Assembly: GCF_007993065.1 (NCBI RefSeq)
Contig: NZ_VOPL01000003.1
Span: forward strand, 124,001 to 188,000
DNA: 64,000 bases
Source of the DNA: Paracoccus aurantiacus
GTDB lineage: Bacteria; Pseudomonadota; Alphaproteobacteria; Rhodobacterales; Rhodobacteraceae
Direction of reading: 5' to 3'
In this document: piece after piece, positions 10,593-20,750 of the stretch
Numbering within the stretch: position 1 is the stretch's first letter
How the letters are laid out: the number at the start of each line of letters is the position of its first letter
Program-made: the position numbers and the translations under genes
The notes under the pieces: generated by a model
The model's database searches: none
What the model was told of the DNA's origin: nothing
Seen by the model: the letters and a program-made list of their open reading frames with translations, nothing else

Positions 10593-11609
10593 ATGCGATT
10601 CGTCTTTGCCCTGCTGATCCTGCTGATCCCCTTGCCCGCCCTTGCAGCGACCGAGGAACCGGCAGCCCTTTGCGAATGGGCCGCCCAGACCGCTGCGACC
10701 GAAGCCGGCGTGCCCCCCGACATCCTTGGTGCGCTGACGCTGACCGAAACCGGGCGCAGGCGCGACGGCATCGTGCGCCCCTGGGCGTGGAGCGTGAATG
10801 CCGAAGGCGAGGGCACATGGTTCGACGACCCGAACAGCGCCATTGCCTTTGCAGAGGAACGCGTGGCGCAGGGGCGCACCAATGTCGATATCGGCTGCTT
10901 TCAGTTGAACTATCGCTGGCATGGCGAAAATTTCGGCTCGGTCGCGGACATGTTCGATCCGCTGTCAAATGCGCGATACGCCGCGCGCTTTGTCAGTCAA
11001 TTACATGCGGAAATGGGTGACTGGCGGCGCGCTGCGGGGGCGTTTCATTCGCGCACACAGGCAAATGCCACCCGCTATCTGGCGCGCTTCGACGAATTGC
11101 GCGCAGGCCTTCGTGCGGGCGGGTTCGACGGGATGCGCGACATGTCGGAAACCTATAACCGCTTCGCCTCGGCCGATCCCGGCGCGGTGGCGCGACTGCC
11201 GCAGCCGTCGCGTCAGGCGCGGATCGTGGAAAAACGGATGCTGCTTGGCGCGCCGATTGGCACGGCCACGACCGGAATGCCTGGATCTCTTGCGGTTATC
11301 GGCGGTGAACGGGTCGCGCTGCTGAGCGCTGGCGCGTTGCGGGACGCCGACACGACTGAGCGGCGGCTTCTTGGCCAAAGGTCGCAACCCCTTATCGGGC
11401 CGGGCGCTGCCCCGATGAGGACCCGCGATCGCCGAACAGAGCGACGATCACGCGGCTCGACACGGAAAGCACGGCAAGCCGACCCTGATATGGAGGCCGA
11501 GGAATTGGCCGCGACCCCGGAGATACCGCCCGAATATGCCGCAGCGATTCCCGACGGCGGCGCGGCACCTCAGGACCTGATGATCCCTGTCACCGAGATG
11601 CCGTTATAG
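10593..11609 (+). CDS. secreted lytic transglycosylase (SLT fold)
   Basis: 338-aa exported peptidoglycan lytase. A signal peptide (MRFVFALLILLIPLPALAA) precedes an SLT-type domain (about 25-180): LGALTLTETGR with the likely catalytic Glu near 51, NVDIGCFQLNYRWHG, FDPLSNARYAARF and GAFHSRTQANATRYL. The C-terminal half (about 190-338) is low-complexity and Arg/Pro-rich and may tether or be disordered. It has no operon partners: dusA is divergent on the left and prpB convergent on the right. Confidence 0.85.
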   Translation: MRFVFALLILLIPLPALAATEEPAALCEWAAQTAATEAGVPPDILGALTLTETGRRRDGIVRPWAWSVNAEGEGTWFDDPNSAIAFAEERVAQGRTNVDIGCFQLNYRWHGENFGSVADMFDPLSNARYAARFVSQLHAEMGDWRRAAGAFHSRTQANATRYLARFDELRAGLRAGGFDGMRDMSETYNRFASADPGAVARLPQPSRQARIVEKRMLLGAPIGTATTGMPGSLAVIGGERVALLSAGALRDADTTERRLLGQRSQPLIGPGAAPMRTRDRRTERRSRGSTRKARQADPDMEAEELAATPEIPPEYAAAIPDGGAAPQDLMIPVTEMPL

Positions 11610-11677
11610 CGAATGCCGATGCAGGACCAAGACCCGTTCGCCTCCCGTGACGCCCGCAAGCGCCCCGGCAGGTTCAT

Positions 11678-12592
11678 TCAGGCCTTCCAGTCCGGCGCGA
11701 CCGATGCCGCGATGGACGCATCCAGCGCCTCGAAATCGCCGAGGCTGATCGTGCCGTAAAGCTCTTGCCGGGTCTGCATGTCGGGCAACATTGCGGTCGT
11801 CGCACCGTCGCGGGCCAGCGTCGCATACAGCTTTTCCTGCGCCTTGTTCGCCACCCGCAAGGAGGAGACCGGCCAGATCACCATGTCATAGCCAAGATCC
11901 TCGAACTCCTGCGCGGTCAGTGCGGGCGTCCGTCCGAACTCGGTCATATTGGCCAGCAGCTTCACCCCCGGCAATGCGGCGCGGACTTCCTTGAACATCT
12001 CGACCGAGGTCAGCGCCTCGGGGAAGATCGCATCGGCGCCTGCCTCGACATAGAGCTTCGCACGGGCAATCGCCCCTTCCAGACCCTCGCTGGCGGCCGC
12101 GTCGGTGCGCGCGATGATGCGCAGATGCCGCCGCGCCTTGGCGGCCGCCGCAACCTTGGCCGCCATGTCCGCCGCCGACGCCAGCTTCTTGTCGTTCAAG
12201 TGACCGCATTTCTTCGGCAAAAGCTGGTCTTCCAGATGCACTGCGCCCGCGCCCGCATCTTCGAATGTGCGGACCATGTGCATGACGTTCAGCGCTTCGC
12301 CATAACCTGTATCGCCATCGACCAGCAGCGGCAGCCCCGTCGCACGGGTAATCTGGCGGATGAAGAACGCGACCTCGTCCACAGTGATGATGCCCAGATC
12401 GGGCAGCCCCATCGACGCGGTCATTGCCGCGCCGGAAAGATACAACGCATCGAAACCGGCGGCCTTGGCTTGCAGCGCCGCCTGACCGTTATGCGCGCCG
12501 GGCAGGCGCAGGATACCGGGCGCATCCAGCAATTCCTGAAAACGTTCGCCCGCGGGGCGGTCGGGATAGTCGGCCCCAACAAGATAAACCAT
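11678..12592 (-). CDS. prpB: PrpB, 2-methylisocitrate lyase (methylcitrate cycle)
   Basis: 304-aa member of the isocitrate lyase superfamily that cleaves 2-methylisocitrate to pyruvate and succinate. Seen: LYLSGAAMTASMGLPDLG, LLVDGDTGYGEALNV with the metal-binding Asp, HLEDQLLPKKCGH with the catalytic cysteine near 126, and ARTDAAASEGLE. The short length and KKCGH distinguish it from the long aceA product at 18.9-20.5 kb. Third gene of the prpD-prpC-prpB operon, 12 bp after prpC. Confidence 0.95.
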   Translation of the reverse strand: MVYLVGADYPDRPAGERFQELLDAPGILRLPGAHNGQAALQAKAAGFDALYLSGAAMTASMGLPDLGIITVDEVAFFIRQITRATGLPLLVDGDTGYGEALNVMHMVRTFEDAGAGAVHLEDQLLPKKCGHLNDKKLASAADMAAKVAAAAKARRHLRIIARTDAAASEGLEGAIARAKLYVEAGADAIFPEALTSVEMFKEVRAALPGVKLLANMTEFGRTPALTAQEFEDLGYDMVIWPVSSLRVANKAQEKLYATLARDGATTAMLPDMQTRQELYGTISLGDFEALDASIAASVAPDWKA

Positions 12593-12604
12593 GATCGCTC
12601 CTTT

Positions 12605-13741
12605 TCAGCCGCGCTTGGACAGCGGCACGAATTTGCGGTTTTCCGGGCCCGTGTAATGGGCCGAGGGTCGGATGATTTTGCCGTCCTCGCGCTGTTCGAT
12701 CACATGCGCACCCCAGCCAGAGGTCCGGGCGATGACGAAAAGCGGTGTAAACATCGCGGTCGGCACGCCCATCTGGTAATAGGATACGGCGCTGAACCAG
12801 TCGAGGTTGGGGAACATCTTGCGTTCCTCGTCCATCACCGTCTCGATCCGTTCGGCAATGTCGTAAAGACGGGTGTCGCCCGCCGCATCCGACAACTGCT
12901 TTGCCACACGCTTGATGACCACATTGCGCGGATCGGCGATGGTATAGACCGGGTGACCGAAGCCGATGATGATCTGCTTATCGGCGATGCGCTGGCGGAT
13001 ATCCTCGGCGGCGTCATCGGGCGAGGCATAGCGCGACTGCACCTCGAACGCGGCTTCGTTGGCGCCGCCATGCTTGGGGCCACGCAGCGCCCCAATGGCT
13101 GCGGTGATCGCCGAATACATGTCCGACCCCGTCCCCGCGACCATCCGCGCGGTGAAGGTCGAGGCGTTGAATTCGTGTTCCGCATAAAGGATCAGCGAGG
13201 TCTGCATCGCCCGCACATGGTCCGCCGACGGCTTTTTGCCGTGCAGCATGCGCAGGAAATGTTCGGCGATCGTCGTCTCGTCGCCTTCGACCTCGATCCG
13301 GCGACCATTATGGCTGTAGTGATACCAATAGAGCAGCATCGACCCCAGCGACGCCATCAGCCGGTCGATGATGTCGCGCGCGCCGGCATTGTCATGCGCA
13401 TGACCTTCGGGCAGCGTGCAGCCCAGAACCGACACGCCCGTGCGCATCACGTCCATCGGATGGCTGGCCGCAGGAAGCTGTTCCAGCGCCGCCTTGACGG
13501 GCGCGGGCAGCCCCCGCAGACGTGACAGCTTTGCCTCATAGGCAGCAAGCTGCGCCTTGGTCGGCAGTTCACCATGAACCAGCAGATGGGCGATTTCTTC
13601 GAATGTCGCGGCCTCGGCGATGTCGAGGATGTCATAGCCGCGATAATGCAGGTCGTTGCCAGTCTGCCCGACGGTGCAGAGGGCGGAATTCCCCGCCTCT
13701 ACCCCCGACAGTGCTACGGATTTCTTCGGTTTCGGTGCCAT
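12605..13741 (-). CDS. prpC: PrpC, 2-methylcitrate synthase
   Basis: 378-aa citrate-synthase-fold enzyme condensing propionyl-CoA with oxaloacetate. Seen: [15 protein letters not shown] and [13 protein letters not shown] at the N-terminus, [28 protein letters not shown], the CoA-binding GPKHGGANE, and [14 protein letters not shown] with the active-site His. The short dimeric length and operon position favour methylcitrate over citrate synthase. It lies between prpD and prpB with 12-bp gaps. Confidence 0.94.
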   Translation of the reverse strand: MAPKPKKSVALSGVEAGNSALCTVGQTGNDLHYRGYDILDIAEAATFEEIAHLLVHGELPTKAQLAAYEAKLSRLRGLPAPVKAALEQLPAASHPMDVMRTGVSVLGCTLPEGHAHDNAGARDIIDRLMASLGSMLLYWYHYSHNGRRIEVEGDETTIAEHFLRMLHGKKPSADHVRAMQTSLILYAEHEFNASTFTARMVAGTGSDMYSAITAAIGALRGPKHGGANEAAFEVQSRYASPDDAAEDIRQRIADKQIIIGFGHPVYTIADPRNVVIKRVAKQLSDAAGDTRLYDIAERIETVMDEERKMFPNLDWFSAVSYYQMGVPTAMFTPLFVIARTSGWGAHVIEQREDGKIIRPSAHYTGPENRKFVPLSKRG

Positions 13742-13753
13742 TTGCGGGCCTCC

Positions 13754-15268
13754 TTATCCCTTGAAGTCGAAAATGCCGGTCGGGCGCGCGCCGCCAAGCT
13801 TGCCAGCCTCGACCACGAAATTCAGCGCGGCAAGATCGCCCGCTTTCAGGTCGGCCAATGCTTCAGCGGCCTGAAGGAAGCGGGTCTGTTCGGCGGGCGC
13901 GATGATGCCGTCCGACAGGGTCAGGAACTTGTTCTTATAGTTCTCGCGCACGAAGGGACGGGCGCCGTCGGGATGTGCGTCGGCAAGGGCCAGTTCATCC
14001 TCGATCACGGTCCCGTCTTTCAGCGTCACCACCACGCGACCGCCAAAGGCCTTTTCCTTCGGGTCCTGCGAGTGATAGCGGCGCGTCCATTCCTTGTCCT
14101 CCGTCGTCGAGATCTTGTGCCACAGATCGACCGTCTCGGGCCGGTTCGCGCGTTCCGGGGCATAGGATTTTTCGTGATGCCAGCCGCCATCTTCCAGCGC
14201 CACGGCAAAGATATACATGATCGAGTGGTCCAGCGTCTCACGGCTGGCCTTCGGGTCCATCTTTTGCGGGTCATTCGCGCCGGTGCCGATCACGTAATGG
14301 GTGTGATGGCTGGTATGGATGACGATGCTGTCGATCTGGGAAAGATCGCCGATCTTCGGCCCCATGCGGCGGGCCAGGTCGATCAGCGCCTGCGATTGGT
14401 ATTCCGCCGAATGTTCCTTGGTGTAGGTGTCAAGGATCGCGCGCTTGGCCTCGCCCTTGCCGGGCAGCGGCACGTTATATTTCGCGCCCGGACCCGACAA
14501 CAGATAGGCGATGAAGCCGTCTTCGCCTTCCCATGCGGGCGACGGCGCGCCCTCGCCGCGCATCACGCGGTCCACGGCCTCGATCGCCATCTTGCCGGCG
14601 AAGGCGGGGGCATAGGCTTTCCAGGACGAGATCTCGCCCTTGCGCGACTGGCGGGTGGTGGTGGTGATATGCAGCGCCTGCTGGACGGCCTGATAGATGG
14701 TTTCGGTGTCCAGCCCCAGCAGCGTGCCGATGCCGGCGGCGGCCGACGGGCCGAGATGGGCGATGTGGTCGATCTTGTGTTCGTGCAGGCAGATGCCGGT
14801 GACCAGATCGACCTGAATTTCGTAACCCGTGGCCAGACCGCGGATCAGGTCGGCGCCGGATTTTCCCGTATGCTGGGCGACGGCCAGGATCGGCGGGATG
14901 TTGTCGCCGGGATGCGAGTAATCCGCCGCCAGATAGGTGTCGTGGAAGTCCAGTTCGCGCACCGCCACGCCATTGGCATAGGCCGCCCATTCGGGCGAAA
15001 CGGTGGTGCCGCTGTCGACGCCGAAGACGGTCGCGCCGGGCTGATAGGGATGGGCCATGGCCTGCGCACGGGCTGAGGCGACCGGGCGGCGCGCGACCGA
15101 GGCGGCGGCGACCGAAGCGTTGTCGATGATGCGGTTGATGATCATGTCGGTGACATCGGCATCGACCGCGACAGGATCGGCGGCGACCTCGGCGATTTTC
15201 CAGGCGAGCTGGTCTTCGCGGGCCAGATTTTCGGCCGATTTATAAGTGCGGACTTCATGGGTCTTCAT
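13754..15268 (-). CDS. prpD: PrpD, 2-methylcitrate dehydratase
   Basis: 504-aa MmgE/PrpD-family dehydratase that converts 2-methylcitrate to 2-methyl-cis-aconitate without an iron-sulfur cluster. Seen: N-terminal [71 protein letters not shown] and the C-terminal FDFKG. Length is normal for PrpD. The start overlaps the thioesterase stop by 4 bp. Together with prpC and prpB it forms a propionate-degrading methylcitrate cycle. Confidence 0.95.
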   Translation of the reverse strand: MKTHEVRTYKSAENLAREDQLAWKIAEVAADPVAVDADVTDMIINRIIDNASVAAASVARRPVASARAQAMAHPYQPGATVFGVDSGTTVSPEWAAYANGVAVRELDFHDTYLAADYSHPGDNIPPILAVAQHTGKSGADLIRGLATGYEIQVDLVTGICLHEHKIDHIAHLGPSAAAGIGTLLGLDTETIYQAVQQALHITTTTRQSRKGEISSWKAYAPAFAGKMAIEAVDRVMRGEGAPSPAWEGEDGFIAYLLSGPGAKYNVPLPGKGEAKRAILDTYTKEHSAEYQSQALIDLARRMGPKIGDLSQIDSIVIHTSHHTHYVIGTGANDPQKMDPKASRETLDHSIMYIFAVALEDGGWHHEKSYAPERANRPETVDLWHKISTTEDKEWTRRYHSQDPKEKAFGGRVVVTLKDGTVIEDELALADAHPDGARPFVRENYKNKFLTLSDGIIAPAEQTRFLQAAEALADLKAGDLAALNFVVEAGKLGGARPTGIFDFKG

Positions 15269-15657
15269 GAGCGGAACTCCTGAGCGGTGATTTTCTTCGG
15301 CCGTCCGTCTTCATTGACGGCGACCATCTGGAACTGTCCTTGCGCGACCGGGCTGCGTTCCCCGGTCTGCGGATCTTCGCGGCTTGCCGCGACCTCGACC
15401 GTCATCGAACTGCGACCCGCATCGGTGACGCGGGCGGCAATGACGAACAGGTTGCCGACCGGGACCGGCGCGGTGAAGCGCAGGTCCTTGACCGCCGCCA
15501 GCACCACATTGGCGCGGGCATAACGGCTGGCGGCGGTAAACGCGGCCTGCGCCAGCATCGAAAGCCCCTGCCCCGCGAACAGCGTACCGTAATGGTTCGC
15601 CTGTGCGGGCAGGACCAGTTCGGTGTGTTCGAATGTGGCGGTTTCTCGCGCTTGCAT
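15265..15657 (-). CDS. acyl-CoA thioesterase (hotdog fold), first gene of the prp operon
   Basis: 130-aa single-hotdog thioesterase: [27 protein letters not shown] matches the BACH/YciA active-site helix, followed by [15 protein letters not shown]. It would hydrolyse acyl-CoAs, perhaps relieving propionyl-CoA or methylcitryl-CoA build-up; that role is inferred from its place at the head of prpDCB. The start at 15657 is chosen for homology; a longer in-frame start reaches into the divergent regulator. It overlaps prpD by 4 bp. Confidence 0.85.
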   Translation of the reverse strand: MQARETATFEHTELVLPAQANHYGTLFAGQGLSMLAQAAFTAASRYARANVVLAAVKDLRFTAPVPVGNLFVIAARVTDAGRSSMTVEVAASREDPQTGERSPVAQGQFQMVAVNEDGRPKKITAQEFRS

Positions 15658-15663
15658 GGTGAT

Positions 15664-15772
15664 CCTTCGCAAGATTTGCACAAACAGTTTCCACGCAGCA
15701 GGGCCTTTGGTAAACAGCAGAGTTGTATCAAGTTGCAAAAGCGCACAGGCGGTTTTGCGAATCTTGCGAAGG
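15664..15772. promoter_or_regulatory. inverted operator pair between the prp operon and its ScfR regulator
   Basis: CCTTCGCAAGATTTGCA at 15664-15680 is repeated in inverse at 15756-15772 (CCTTCGCAAGATTCGCA read on the minus strand, one mismatch). Each half contains the TTGCGAA/TTTGCA-type core reported for ScfR/RamB-family regulators; an additional TTGCAAAA lies at 15733. The right copy overlaps the ribosome-binding region of the regulator gene, which suggests autoregulation as well as control of the thioesterase-prpDCB operon. The binding role is inferred. Confidence 0.65.
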
Positions 15773-15779
15773 CTTGCGA

Positions 15780-17180
15780 ATGAAGAATGCCTATCTTGGT
15801 GGCCAGCTGCGAAGGCTGCGTGAAACCCATGCGATGACGCAGGCGGCGCTGGCGCGGGTGCTGGAAATCTCTCCCAGTTATCTGAACCAGATCGAACGGA
15901 ATCAGCGTCCCCTGACGCTGAGCGTGCTGGCAAAGCTGGACGAGGTGTTCGGGGCCGAGGCGCAGCCTTTCCACGATGCGGGGGACGGGCGGCTGGCATC
16001 CCGGCTGCGGGCCGCGCTTGCAGATCAGGGCGTCGCGATCAGCACCGCAGAGCTGCATGATCTGGCCGACAATTCACCCGCGCTGGCGAAGGTAATCCTC
16101 GATATGCGCCGCCGGCTTCGCAATGCGACCGAGCGCGCGAATGTGCTGGCCGAGCAGGCGACCGATCAGCCGGGCGCACCCACCGCACCCACCGCATTCG
16201 AATCGGTGCGTGACTATTTTTATACCCGCCGCAATCACATCGCTGAACTGGACCGCGCGGCGGAACCGCTTGGCAATCTGCTGCCGGTGATCGGGCGCGC
16301 GGACGGCCTTGCAACCTATCTGCGCGACCGCCACAAGATCCGGGTCGAGCCCGCGACAGAACCGGGCGTGCTGCGCCGCTTTGATCCCGAGACGCGCGTT
16401 CTGCGGATCTCGACCCAGCTTTCGGACGCGCAGCAGGCATTTCAGATGGGCACTCAGCTTGGCCTGCTGGAAGAAGCCGCGACCATCGACCGTTTGTGCC
16501 AGAATTCGGGCCTGTCGCCCGAGGATCAGCCGCTGCTGCGGATCGGGCTGGCGAATTACTATGCCGGGGCGCTGATCCTGCCTTACGAGACGTTCCTAAC
16601 CGCCGCCGAGGCTGAACGCTATGACATCGCCCTGTTATCGCAGCGCTTCGATGTCGGGTTTGAAACCACTTGCCACCGCCTGTCGACCTTGCAGCGCAAC
16701 GGCGCGCAGGGGGTGCCGTTCTTCTTCATCCGGGTGGATCGGGCGGGCAATATCTCGAAACGGCAATCGGCGACGGATTTCCACTTCTCGCGCTTTGGCG
16801 GGTCATGTCCGCTATGGACGATTTATGACGCTTTTTCCCATCCGGGCGAGGTGTTGCGGCAGGTGGCGCAGATGCCCGACGGGCGGCGCTATCTGTGGAT
16901 TGCCCGCACCATCAGTCACGGGCGCGGCGGCTTCGGCACGCCGGTCAAGCATTTCGCCGTGGCGCTTGGCTGTGACATCGCCCATGCCGACCGGCTGGTC
17001 TATGCGCGCGGGCTGGATCTGCTGGGACCGGATATCGCGACACCCATCGGCCCCGGCTGCAAGCTGTGTGAGCGAGAGGCCTGCCCGCAGCGCGCCTTCC
17101 CGATGATCGGGCGCCCTGCCCTGGCCCTACCCGAAAGGTCCAGCTTCGCGCCTTATTCGTCCGGCGCGTCCTTGCCGTAA
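15780..17180 (+). CDS. ScfR-family short-chain acyl-CoA transcriptional regulator of the prp operon
   Basis: 466-aa XRE regulator. An N-terminal helix-turn-helix (about 9-60: [31 protein letters not shown]) is followed by a central ImmA/IrrE-like domain (about 150-320) and a C-terminal DUF2083 domain ending with the four-Cys pattern [15 protein letters not shown]. The architecture matches ScfR regulators (PccR, RamB) that sense propionyl- or acetyl-CoA. It starts at 15780, where GAAGG is spaced 8 bp, and is divergent from the methylcitrate operon. A paralogue lies beside aceA at 20751. The last 28 bp overlap queH. Confidence 0.9.
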   Translation: MKNAYLGGQLRRLRETHAMTQAALARVLEISPSYLNQIERNQRPLTLSVLAKLDEVFGAEAQPFHDAGDGRLASRLRAALADQGVAISTAELHDLADNSPALAKVILDMRRRLRNATERANVLAEQATDQPGAPTAPTAFESVRDYFYTRRNHIAELDRAAEPLGNLLPVIGRADGLATYLRDRHKIRVEPATEPGVLRRFDPETRVLRISTQLSDAQQAFQMGTQLGLLEEAATIDRLCQNSGLSPEDQPLLRIGLANYYAGALILPYETFLTAAEAERYDIALLSQRFDVGFETTCHRLSTLQRNGAQGVPFFFIRVDRAGNISKRQSATDFHFSRFGGSCPLWTIYDAFSHPGEVLRQVAQMPDGRRYLWIARTISHGRGGFGTPVKHFAVALGCDIAHADRLVYARGLDLLGPDIATPIGPGCKLCEREACPQRAFPMIGRPALALPERSSFAPYSSGASLP

Positions 17181-17818
17181 TACATGGTGCCGATCTCGAT
17201 CTGGCCGCGGCCGACCTCGCGCCGGTGACGGTTGGTGTCGCGCAGGGAATACACGCAGCCGCAATATTCCTGCATGTAGAATTCCTCGCGCTTGGAAATC
17301 TCGATCATGCGGCTGGACCCGCCACCCTTGCGCCAGTTGTAATCCCAGTAATCCAGCCCATCGTAGGGCCGCACTGCGCGTTCCCCGCAGCCATTGATCT
17401 GCTTCATGTCCTTCCAGCGCGAAATCCCAAGGCTGGAGGTCATGACCGGAAAGCCGTGTTCATGCGCATAAAGCGCCGTGCGTTCGAACCGCATGTCGAA
17501 ACACATCGTGCAACGAATGCCGCGTTCCGGCTCCCACTCCATCCCTTTTGCGCGGGCGAACCAGTTGTCGGTGTCGTAATCGGCATCGACGAAGGGGACG
17601 TTGTGGATCTCGGCGAAGCGGATGTTTTCATCCTTGCGCAGCAGGTATTCCTTCTGCGGGTGGATGTTGGGGTTGTAGAAGAAGATCGTGTAGTCGATGC
17701 CGGACGCCGTCATCGCCTCCATCACCTCGCCCGAACAGGGGGCGCAGCAGGAATGCAGCAGCACCTTTTTCTCGCCATTGGGCGGGGTCAGCACGGGGCG
17801 GTCGAGGTCGGTCGTCAT
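17153..17818 (-). CDS. queH: QueH, epoxyqueuosine reductase
   Basis: 221-aa DUF208-family enzyme that reduces epoxyqueuosine to queuosine in tRNA, the non-cobalamin alternative to QueG. The expected cysteines are present: [13 protein letters not shown] at the N-terminus, [17 protein letters not shown] in the middle and [17 protein letters not shown] near the C-terminus, ligands for the Fe-S cluster and adjacent metal. The N-terminal ~15 residues are not conserved. The 3' end overlaps the convergent ScfR gene by 28 bp. Confidence 0.93.
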   Translation of the reverse strand: MTTDLDRPVLTPPNGEKKVLLHSCCAPCSGEVMEAMTASGIDYTIFFYNPNIHPQKEYLLRKDENIRFAEIHNVPFVDADYDTDNWFARAKGMEWEPERGIRCTMCFDMRFERTALYAHEHGFPVMTSSLGISRWKDMKQINGCGERAVRPYDGLDYWDYNWRKGGGSSRMIEISKREEFYMQEYCGCVYSLRDTNRHRREVGRGQIEIGTMYYGKDAPDE

Positions 17819-17992
17819 GGCGATGGGCCTTGCGTGGTCACAGGGTCAAGCCGCGTATGTAGCGCGAAAAGAGCTGTCGAGGAAGGGTGAAGGTCGGCTG
17901 TGTGGGACACAGCACCAGTTCGCTTGATTTGCTTTGCGATCCGCACAGACGATATGTTCGAGCCGAATGAAAGAACCGACATGGAGGCTGCG

Positions 17993-18468
17993 ATGAACCT
18001 TGTTGGAAGAGCGCAAAAACCCTGGGACGCCCTGTTTATCTTTCACTTTTTCTCAATGGAAAGGGATCAATTTGTCGGTGAGATGTTGCAAAAGCTGGTT
18101 ACTCGAGAGGCAAGCACCGGACTAAAGCCCTTTACGCTGGTAAAGGCGGACGAGAAGAGTAGCCGGTGCAGTCTTTTGGACGATTTCTGGATAAGAAGAC
18201 TGCGTCTGCCATTGTATCTGCTTGGAACGCCCCAGATGGCGAAATGGCATTGAGGTGTTACACACCCAACCATGGTATGGCGACGGTTACTGATGGTGAG
18301 TTGGATTGGTGGGCTCTGATTTGCTTTCAGTGCACTAACGCAGGAATTTCAGGCCGGCTGTCGAAGTCAAATCCTTCTGTGCCTAATCGTCTGCTGTCTG
18401 GCGGTTCCGCATTAGAAACTGAGCTAACCAGTTTGCTACCGGGGCGCCCTTTCCCTATTCGACTGTAA
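17993..18468 (+). pseudogene. probable frameshifted hypothetical gene in an AT-richer islet
   Basis: Two plus-strand frames together look like one protein. Frame A (ATG at 17993, GGAGG 5 bp upstream, open to 18253) gives PWDALFIFHFFSMERDQFVGEML and ends its protein-like part near SLLDDF. Frame B is open from 18163 to 18468 and continues with LDKKTASAIVSAWNAPDGEM, ALRCYTPNHG and LICFQCTN. A switch between 18163 and 18253 would join them into about 150 aa with Cys pairs. Base composition is poorer in GC than its neighbours, suggesting foreign origin. Function unknown; it could instead be two short genes or no gene. Confidence 0.4.
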
Positions 18469-18543
18469 GTTTGGGCTCAGAACCGACATCCGGAACGTGG
18501 CGGCCTCCTGCAACACGGCGTTTCAACAGAACAACGCAGGCAC

Positions 18544-18568
18544 AAAAAAGCGGGCCGCAATGACCCGC
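18544..18568 (-). terminator. rho-independent terminator of the aceA transcript
   Basis: Read on the minus strand, a GCGGG/CCCGC stem (18550-18568) is followed by a run of six T (18544-18549). It lies 25 bp beyond the stop of the small gene at 18594, so it would end the aceA-small-gene transcript. Confidence 0.7.
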
Positions 18569-18593
18569 CTTCAATTTGTGGTTTGGCTGAAGG

Positions 18594-18842
18594 TCAGCCT
18601 TTGTCGGCGTCTTCCGCCTTGTCGCCGGTGCCGCGGATGGTGGGGACAACCTGGTCACCCCATGCGCCTGCACCGTTGTGGATGCGCGAGACGCGGATCA
18701 CCTCGACCGAGACGCCTTCCTGCACGGCGCGCTGCACGGCGTCGTTCAGGCGGTGCACGGCCTCGGCCACGCGGTGGATTGCGCGGGTCTCGCGGTCGCC
18801 TTCGGGAAGGTCAATGCGCTGGAATTCGGTGTCTGCGTTCAT
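18594..18842 (-). CDS. small conserved protein downstream of aceA
   Basis: 82-aa protein of unknown function. It contains an amphipathic helical stretch (RETRAIHRVAEAVHRLNDAVQRAVQ) and a following VSVEVIRVSRIHNG segment; it is soluble and without cysteines. GGAGGAG precedes the start. It lies 64 bp after aceA and before a strong terminator, so it is probably co-transcribed with isocitrate lyase and may serve acetate growth; that link is only positional. Confidence 0.7.
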   Translation of the reverse strand: MNADTEFQRIDLPEGDRETRAIHRVAEAVHRLNDAVQRAVQEGVSVEVIRVSRIHNGAGAWGDQVVPTIRGTGDKAEDADKG

Positions 18843-18906
18843 GTCTCGCTCCTCCAGTTTGGGGTTGGGGCCACATTAGCCGCCCCAACCAAGAGTTTAC
18901 AGAGGC

Positions 18907-20526
18907 TTATTCCGCTGCGAACTGGTTCATGGTGTTGGCATGGCCGCCCGCTTTCAGCGCGCGCTCGCCGCCGACCATTTCCTTGAACGTGTCGCCCAGA
19001 TCCGAACCGACCTCGTGCTGGTGCTTGACCGCGCTGATGCCGCGACGGATTTCCTCGCGCTGAACGGTCTTGACGTAGGCCAGCATCTTGTCGTCGCCGA
19101 AGTAGCCGCGCGACAGCTCGTCCACCGATTTCGCGGTCAGGTGGAAGGTCGGCAGCGTGATCAGGTTGTGGAACACACCCGCCTGCGTCGAGATGTCGTG
19201 CTGGAAGCGCTGCAGGCGCGCATCGGCTTCCTGACCCAGTTCCGAGGCGTCGAATTCCGCCTTCATCAGCTCGTTCCCTTCCGGGTAATCGCCGGCGGCG
19301 ATCTTGCCTTCCTTGATCCACTCGTCACGGACCTGCTTGCGCAGGTTCAGGGTCCAGTTGAAGGAAGGCGAGTTGTTATAGACCAGCTTGGCATTCGGAA
19401 CCGCCTCGCGCACTTCGTTCACCATACCGGCGATTTCGGCGACGTTCGGCGTGTCGGTTTCGATCCACAGCATATCCGCGCCACCCTGCGTCAGGTTGGC
19501 GATGCAGTCTTCGACGACGCGCGCCCGGCCAGAGCCTTTCTTGAACGGGAACAGACCGTTCGGCAGGCGCTTCGGCTTGACGAATTCGCCGTCCAGCATG
19601 ATCGCCAATTCGCCATCGCGGACCGGGTTGGCATCGCTGATCGCTTCTGTATCCAGCCATTTGATGTATTCCGAGGCCAGATCGCCCGGTTCCTGCGACA
19701 CCGGAACCTTCTGCGTCAGACCGGCACCAAGGCTGTCGGTGCGGGCCACGATGACGCCCTCGTCAACGCCCAGCTCTTCCAGCGCCAGACGGCAGGCGCG
19801 CAGCTTTTCGATGAAATCTTCGCGCGGCACGGTGACCTTGCCGTCCTGGTGGCCGCATTGCTTCGCGTCCGAGACCTGGTTTTCGATCTGCAGGCAGCAG
19901 GCGCCGGCCTGGATCAGTTCCTTCGCCAGCAGGTAGGTGGCATGTTCGTTGCCGAAGCCCGCGTCGATATCGGCGATGATCGGAACAACGTGGGATTCGA
20001 AGTTGTCGATGGCCTCGATCGCCTTCTTCTCTGCCGCAGCATCACCGGCCTTCCGGGCCGCGTGCAGGTCCTTGAACAGGTCGTTCATCGCCACTTCGTC
20101 AGCCTGACGCAGCGAGACATAGATCTCGCGGATCAGGTCGGCGACGGCGGTTTTTTCGTGCATCGACTGGTCGGGCAGGTGGCCCCAGGTGTTGCGCAGA
20201 CCGGCAACCATCCAACCCGAAAGATAGACATAGGCGCGCTTGGTGGTGCCGCGCAGGCGCTTGACCGACTTGATCATCTGCTGGGCGTGGAAGCCCGACC
20301 AGCACCCCAGCGACTGGGTCGAAAGGGTCGGATCGGCGTCATAGGCCGCCATATCCTCGCGCATGACTTTTGCCATGTCGCGGGCAATATCAAGATGGGT
20401 GTCATAGCTGTTCTGAAGCTTCAGCTGCACGATATCATCGACGCTGACGCCACCGGGGGTCTGGCCCGAGGGGTAGCGCTTGGAAACTTCGGCATGAAGC
20501 TCGGCGTAGCTTTTGCGGTTTGCCAT
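18907..20526 (-). CDS. aceA: AceA, isocitrate lyase (glyoxylate cycle), long KQCGH subfamily
   Basis: 539-aa isocitrate lyase, cleaving isocitrate to glyoxylate and succinate. It is longer than E. coli AceA and belongs to the Pseudomonas-like type: the catalytic motif is AKQCGHQDGKV (near residues 217-227) rather than KKCGH. Other motifs are LSTQSLGCWSGFHAQQM, IVPIIADIDAGFGNEHATYL and WIETDTPNV. The start at 20526 has GGAAAG upstream; an in-frame extension to 20649 lies in the promoter region and is rejected. It is divergent from a RamB-like regulator. No malate synthase is in view. Confidence 0.96.
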   Translation of the reverse strand: MANRKSYAELHAEVSKRYPSGQTPGGVSVDDIVQLKLQNSYDTHLDIARDMAKVMREDMAAYDADPTLSTQSLGCWSGFHAQQMIKSVKRLRGTTKRAYVYLSGWMVAGLRNTWGHLPDQSMHEKTAVADLIREIYVSLRQADEVAMNDLFKDLHAARKAGDAAAEKKAIEAIDNFESHVVPIIADIDAGFGNEHATYLLAKELIQAGACCLQIENQVSDAKQCGHQDGKVTVPREDFIEKLRACRLALEELGVDEGVIVARTDSLGAGLTQKVPVSQEPGDLASEYIKWLDTEAISDANPVRDGELAIMLDGEFVKPKRLPNGLFPFKKGSGRARVVEDCIANLTQGGADMLWIETDTPNVAEIAGMVNEVREAVPNAKLVYNNSPSFNWTLNLRKQVRDEWIKEGKIAAGDYPEGNELMKAEFDASELGQEADARLQRFQHDISTQAGVFHNLITLPTFHLTAKSVDELSRGYFGDDKMLAYVKTVQREEIRRGISAVKHQHEVGSDLGDTFKEMVGGERALKAGGHANTMNQFAAE

Positions 20527-20614
20527 GATCTTTCCTTTCGTGGCGTTATTCCTTGGGTTCGGACCGACCCCGTGGACCACTGGCCCGATGGGTGATTCGC
20601 CCCTCCTCATGAAT

Positions 20615-20722
20615 GTCACTTTAGTAATGTCATGCTGCAGAAGCATCATGCTCTTGCAGAAATGGGGTCATTCTGTCACTTTTGTCAGGCTCGTTACTTT
20701 TGTAATGTAAGTATTGTAATAA
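20615..20722. promoter_or_regulatory. repeated operator-like sites between aceA and its ScfR/RamB-like regulator
   Basis: Three direct copies of a GTCACTTTNGTMAK-like box occur: GTCACTTTAGTAAT (20615-20628), GTCACTTTTGTCAG (20675-20688) and GTTACTTTTGTAAT (20693-20706), the last continuing into GTAAGTATTGTAATAA. Between them a near-perfect dyad pairs CTGCAGAAGCAT (20635-20646) with ATGCTCTTGCAG (20648-20659). The arrangement suggests binding by the divergent regulator. The sequence differs from the operator upstream of prpD, so the two paralogues may have separate specificities. Inferred from repeats only. Confidence 0.55.
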
Positions 20723-20750
20723 TTTTCTGACAAACCTGCAGGGGGCACGA

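Noticed and set aside
11765-13525. 586-aa plus-strand frame opposite prpB and prpC
   Set aside because: Low-complexity His/Arg-rich translation antisense to clear enzymes; no start signal.
18940-20595. 551-aa plus-strand frame opposite aceA
   Set aside because: Antisense shadow of a confidently identified isocitrate lyase.
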